NCBI GenBank assembly: GCA_028023455.1
Contig: JAQFVV010012544.1
Coordinates: forward strand, 2,252,396 to 2,316,395
Origin: Epiperipatus broadwayi
Lineage: Eukaryota; Onychophora; Udeonychophora; Euonychophora; Peripatidae
Reading direction: 5' to 3'
Length of the DNA: 64,000 nucleotides
The notes below the pieces were generated by a model. It did no database searches. It saw only the letters and a list, made by a program, of their open reading frames with translations, and was not told the DNA's origin. How positions within the stretch are numbered: the first letter of the stretch is position 1; the number at the start of each line of letters is the position of its first letter. Positions 59,851 through 64,000 of this stretch are shown piece after piece. Made by a program: the position numbers and the translations under genes.

Positions 59851-61858
59851 TGTTTATTTACCTATTTCTTTACCCTATAATGTTTACTATGTTTCTATTT
59901 TATATAATTATGATTTTATCTGTTTCTTATTTATCTATATAAAGTACAAATAACAAAGTGATTTTTTTATCAAATAAAATAGTTTAATTTGTGTACCAAA
60001 AAATATTTACTATTTTTATGAAACTGAAAGTTTTCCTTTTAATTTATGTAAAACTATATAGGATGCAATTCACAAATGATTTTTTTGCTAAATAACATTG
60101 TTTTTGTACTCTTCTTATATGTTTATTGTTATATATATATATTGTAACAGTTCTGCCATTTGTCAAATGCAATCATCAAAGTTAATTTAGCACAAATTAT
60201 AATAATCATATATATATGAAAAGTTAGCGCTTAATAATAAAAAAATTTTTTTGGCGATTTCACACTCAGCTCCAAATAACAAAATGAAATAAGATAGGAG
60301 TAAAATATAATTTAATTCAATCTTAAATCATACTAATGATTTGAGACATCCAATAATAATAAAAATATTAAAATTATGTTACCTTTTCAGATCATTAATC
60401 ACTCCTAAATGGCGGAAGGGAAATTATAATATCTTCTATGGATTACAAATTTCTAATAGATTAAAAACCAGAGTGCCATCCCAAAGCTGGGAAATTCATA
60501 GAAAGATATACCATAACATCAGTATTATTAAAATCATTACAGTGACTAATTCAATAGAATATGAACTCTTATCGCACTAGCTATTATAAACTTTAATTTA
60601 GTATTTAAATGATAGGAACTTATGAGAAGAGAAACAAAAGGCTGGATTAACAAATAAATAAAATATTTATTATACAATTAAGACATAAAATATTTAAAAC
60701 ATCATTACATTAAATTATAAAATAATAAGTATTCAAATATTACCACCCTTCAAGTGATCATTCTTTAAGATTAAAGTTTTATCAATGACTTCAGTTTTAA
60801 ATCCCTTTTATGTTAAGCTTAACATTTTTTCCCTTTGTTTGTTTGGTTTAAAAAAAATTTTAGTATTTAAGACACTGAAAATACATCCTTGAGAATGTAG
60901 AAACATTAATTTTTTTTTAACTCTTTAGCTGCTTCAAGTTTTAATTTATTCAGATCATATTTCCTTAAATCATATTTCTTCACCTCTCCAAAAACAAATA
61001 TTCTGTAAGAGAAGACTTTCAGTTAACAATCATTTTGCAAATATAAATTTTTATTGTAGGTTTAACAGAACTCAGAAATGTCAGTTCAAATTTAATCACA
61101 TATAAGACTGAAGATAGATAATTCATCCAGGGTAATGATACACACACACAGAAATTAGCTGCCGTGAACTATAATATCCATTTTATAATATTTATCTTTG
61201 TTCATAACTTGGCTACTAATAAAAATAAATTTAAAGTTTTTACAAGCTGCTAATGACGATTGTAAAACAAAACATATTAGAGATGCTGACAGAACGCTAG
61301 CTTTCAATAAGAATATTAAATCACATTTTATTTAAACTATCATTGATTAAAATAATAAGTTGTATTCTATTAGTGTTCTAAACATTTTTTTTTTTTAAAA
61401 AAAAAAAAAATTAGCTTTATTACTTATAGAAAAAAAAAAAAAAAATACTTATTACGACATAAATCTTTTATAAATTGATATTTAACAAAATAAAGTGTAA
61501 ATCTCTTCTTTTTTAAAAAAAAAAAAAAAAGAAGAAGGAAAAATCGTATGTCAATTATTTAAACTTTGAATAACTGACTTTTGGACTCTGAACGGAAAAC
61601 AAACAACTTCAAATTTGTAAACAAAAAGAATTATTTTTCTCTTTTGTTTTTTTTAACTATCGTTTTTATTAAAATTGTTACTCAAAGATAACCAGCACTT
61701 AATTACTCTTATAGTCAATTGTGTATCTTGCTTTGCAACTAATACAATTTATACTTTTTATTCAATAAATTATAATTCATACACTATATATTTAATTTCT
61801 ATTTACTGATACATTTTTATAAAGTGATTTTTATTGGGGGGGGGGGGGGTAGAAGTAC
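59851..61858. other. Gene-free stretch
   Basis: No supported gene. Several long A and T homopolymers lie at 61388-61520 (including T/A foldback-like runs), and a 14-G run at about 61836-61849. Open frames at 60341-60580 and 59709-59942 are unsupported apart from the hAT part. Confidence 0.45.
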
Positions 61859-61991
61859 CTATTAGGCTTTTTTTTTTCATATGTCATAGCATCGTCCGGG
61901 AGGCGAACCCACAACCGTCTGCAACCAACTACTTGTTTGCAAAGCGGCTGCGATGACCTCTCGGCTAACCACTCTTGACTATTAGGCTTTT
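61859..61991 (-). mobile_element. tRNA-derived SINE, type 2, with 13-bp TSD
   Basis: The minus-strand body (61872-61978) has an A-box-like GTGGTTAGCCGAGAGGTCA, a B box GGGTTCGCCTCCC, then 'GATGCTATGACATATG' and an A tail. It is flanked by CTATTAGGCTTTT at 61859-61871 and 61979-61991, a perfect 13-bp duplication. Same family as 25657-25768. Confidence 0.9.
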
Positions 61992-62198
61992 ATACACAGA
62001 CCCTTCTGTTAACCACTAGTGAAGTATATATATGTGCGTATATTTATAAAGAAGTTCATAAATTATGATATTGTCAATAATTTATGTGGTCAATTGGAGA
62101 ATTTATGAAGGTACTTGATACAGAAGAGTCAGTTTAGAGAGTAGATAACAATAATAGTTGCAATATTGTAATAAATATCAACTAAATATGTATAATTT

Positions 62199-62346
62199 GG
62201 CCCAACTGATGAGTGCTGGTTCTGCACGAAATATATATATATATTGGGGATCATGTATATTTTTTGCATTTGTGTAATTATGTGTATCAGTTGCTTGAGA
62301 TGAAATGGAGGACAAATAGACTGAAAAATCCTGAGTTCAAATCCTT
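62199..62346 (+). mobile_element. tRNA-related SINE copy (family S3)
   Basis: 'CCCAACTGATGAGTGCTGG', 'GAAATATATATATATATTGG', 'ATGTGTATCAGTTGCTTGAGA' and the B box GTTCAAATCC (62335-62344) follow in family order. This copy includes the central region lacking at 20050-20192. TSD not resolved. Confidence 0.65.
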
Positions 62347-62460
62347 CTATTTAAATATGTATAAATAATATTTTAAAGGGTATTGCAAATACAAAGAGGT
62401 CTTGAGGACATCATTTTAATTATGGCAATACGATTTATTAGTAAATATTTGAAAACGTGG

Positions 62461-62569
62461 TGGCCTATATATATATGTCAAATGTATTGACTGGGAAGTG
62501 AACCCGGGCCAGTTGCTTGGAAGGCAGCTATGCTAACCGCTAGGCCACCAATGCTTGACTGGCCTATAT
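62461..62569 (-). mobile_element. tRNA-Gly-derived SINE with 10-bp TSD
   Basis: The minus-strand body (62471-62559) is a well-preserved tRNA-Gly(UCC)-like unit: 'GCATTGGTGGCCTAGCGG', 'TAGCTGCCTTCCAAGCAAC' and a B box GGGTTCACTTCCC. A pairing acceptor end TCAATGC is followed by 'TTTGACATATATAT'. TGGCCTATAT occurs at 62461-62470 and 62560-62569. The 5' GTCAA leader and 3' tail are shared with 3396-3495, so both derive from one SINE family. Confidence 0.9.
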
Positions 62570-64000
62570 TTTTTAAAAAAGATATTGGTATCATATTCAA
62601 TTGTTATTAATTTTCTTTTTTTCTGAGCCAACATAATCACTGGTAAAATGAAAATACTCACAGAAAACATAATTTTTTTGATATTTAGCTTTATTACTGT
62701 CTAACATGCTTTCAATATATTTTTGCTATATCATATTCATGGGATATAGTGGTGTGATTAAATGGTTTTTTATATCAGTGTTTACTCATGTTTAATTAAC
62801 TGTTTACATATTCAATTTTATTTTAAAATTTAAATTTGAATATTCAAATAACCTATTTCTTTGAAATGTGTATGCTTTTTTCCTTTTTTGTTAATAGAAA
62901 AATGGTCACTAGCTATTGCACATGCTTCTTTGGTGTTCCATTTTCTATTCTCTATGTGTGTGTACACTATCTCTGCCCCTGTAGCTCAAATCTATGGCAA
63001 GTTTTCTTCTCATGATCTCTGAGGGTTTTATTGTATAATATCTATGTTGGACAAGTCTCTTACAACTATGAGAAGAGCTTTGATGTTTTTTTATCAGAGA
63101 AATTCTACAATATTATGAAAACTTATGTTAAATTTTAAGGATAATTATTATTGTGTTAATCATAAGATTAATTGCTTGTTAGGTCACACAATAAAAGTTT
63201 AAACATCTACTGGTAGATTAAACATTTTACGTTTCCACTTAGTTAGTTTGAACTGATTTTCATTTTCTTATGATATTAAAGTGAGAGTTCATCTTGAGTC
63301 ACTGTTTTAATATTGTGCTGAGCTATATAGAACTTAGATTTTGGTGGATACATATTAAATACTTTTCCCCCTATAGTTGGCAGAAAAGAAATAAATTAGA
63401 TATGTGTTTATCAAATTAACAGTATAGCATAATCTATATACTCTAATTACTAACCAGACTCTATGATCATATTATAACATAACTATAATGAAATAAGTGT
63501 AATTCAATTAAAACAGAATAGAAGACCAAATAATACAGTTTCTGTATTATAGGAAATGTTAATCAGATTTTTTGTAGCCAGTATGACAAAGTTTGCCTAT
63601 ATAAATGAAAATCTTACTTAAGAAAAAATAGAATTGGGAAACTCTAAGAAGATCTAAATTATAGTGTTCTGAATGTTTGACTTTGCAGAGACTTTGGGAG
63701 ATTTTGATACTATAATATTGAGGAAATGGCTTTGTATTAACCAACTGCAAGCCATTTTGATAGAGTGGGAGTCAAAATCAGAGACCTAAAAAATTATTAG
63801 AGTGCATAAAACCCTAAAGGTAAAAGAAAATTACTTTTTGTATTTCAGCACTTACATTGCTTTTGGTGATACATCAAGAAAAGAAGTTAACAAGAAAATA
63901 TTTTGTGTTAAGAGTATTTCTAATTTTAACTTTTACTAGTTATGTGTAGTCTTTAAAACAACAATTATTGTTTAGCATTTAACTGAAGATATTAGTTTAG
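62570..64000. other. Gene-free stretch to window end
   Basis: AT-rich, no supported gene, RNA gene or repeat boundary. Confidence 0.45.

Noticed and set aside
62461-62569. Functional tRNA-Gly gene on the minus strand
   Set aside because: A direct repeat flanks it, the tail is shared with 3396-3495, and the T arm is altered, so it is a retroposed SINE.

Overview
This is a very AT-rich, gene-poor stretch of an animal nuclear genome. The only host gene I can support is a single-exon rhodopsin-like neuropeptide receptor of the FMRFamide/myosuppressin (DMSR-like) type on the minus strand at 26290-27447. That receptor type, the tRNA-derived SINEs, several LINE lineages and many foldback repeats fit a mollusc, perhaps a gastropod snail. 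The taxon is inference from family resemblance, not proof. Nothing suggests bacterial, organellar or viral DNA.

Layout. 1-2930: two decayed LINEs meeting tail to tail. 3384-3507: a tRNA-Gly-derived SINE with a 12-bp target-site duplication (TSD). 5030-10299: an essentially full-length L1/Tx1-like LINE (ORF1 with a zinc knuckle, ORF2 with endonuclease, reverse transcriptase and C-terminal zinc motif), broken by frameshifts and lying between two AAT/TAA microsatellites. 10357-11763: a 5'-truncated Jockey/CR1-like LINE on the other strand, again tail to tail. 13961-14308: a hAT-type MITE with an 8-bp TSD. 16800-21900: a mosaic of diverged repeats, including a 449-bp unit with 90-bp terminal direct repeats. 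23157-23626: a foldback with a tRNA-like loop. 25657-25768: a second SINE type. 26290-27447: the receptor. 28481-31218: an RTE-like LINE whose 5' part is inverted, with a 13-bp TSD (twin-priming signature). 32400-36840: palindromic repeats and a probable piggyBac-type MITE (34871-35622). 40400-46350: foldbacks and an RTE 3' fragment. 49540-53075: a LINE broken by three copies of one foldback family. 53661-53844: a compound ATT/ATC microsatellite. 56600-59850: a hAT (ZMYM1-like) transposase pseudogene into which at least two small elements inserted. 61859-62569: two more SINEs with TSDs.

The main theme is nested transposition. The two insertions in the hAT pseudogene can be defined to the base because the reading frame resumes after the insertion and flanking repeats of 12 bp and 11 bp are present. 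These show that foldback repeats with tRNA-like sequence in their arms integrate with TSDs of retroposon length. I know no name for these families and they are the best candidates here for something undescribed. All homology calls were made by eye; none was checked against a database.
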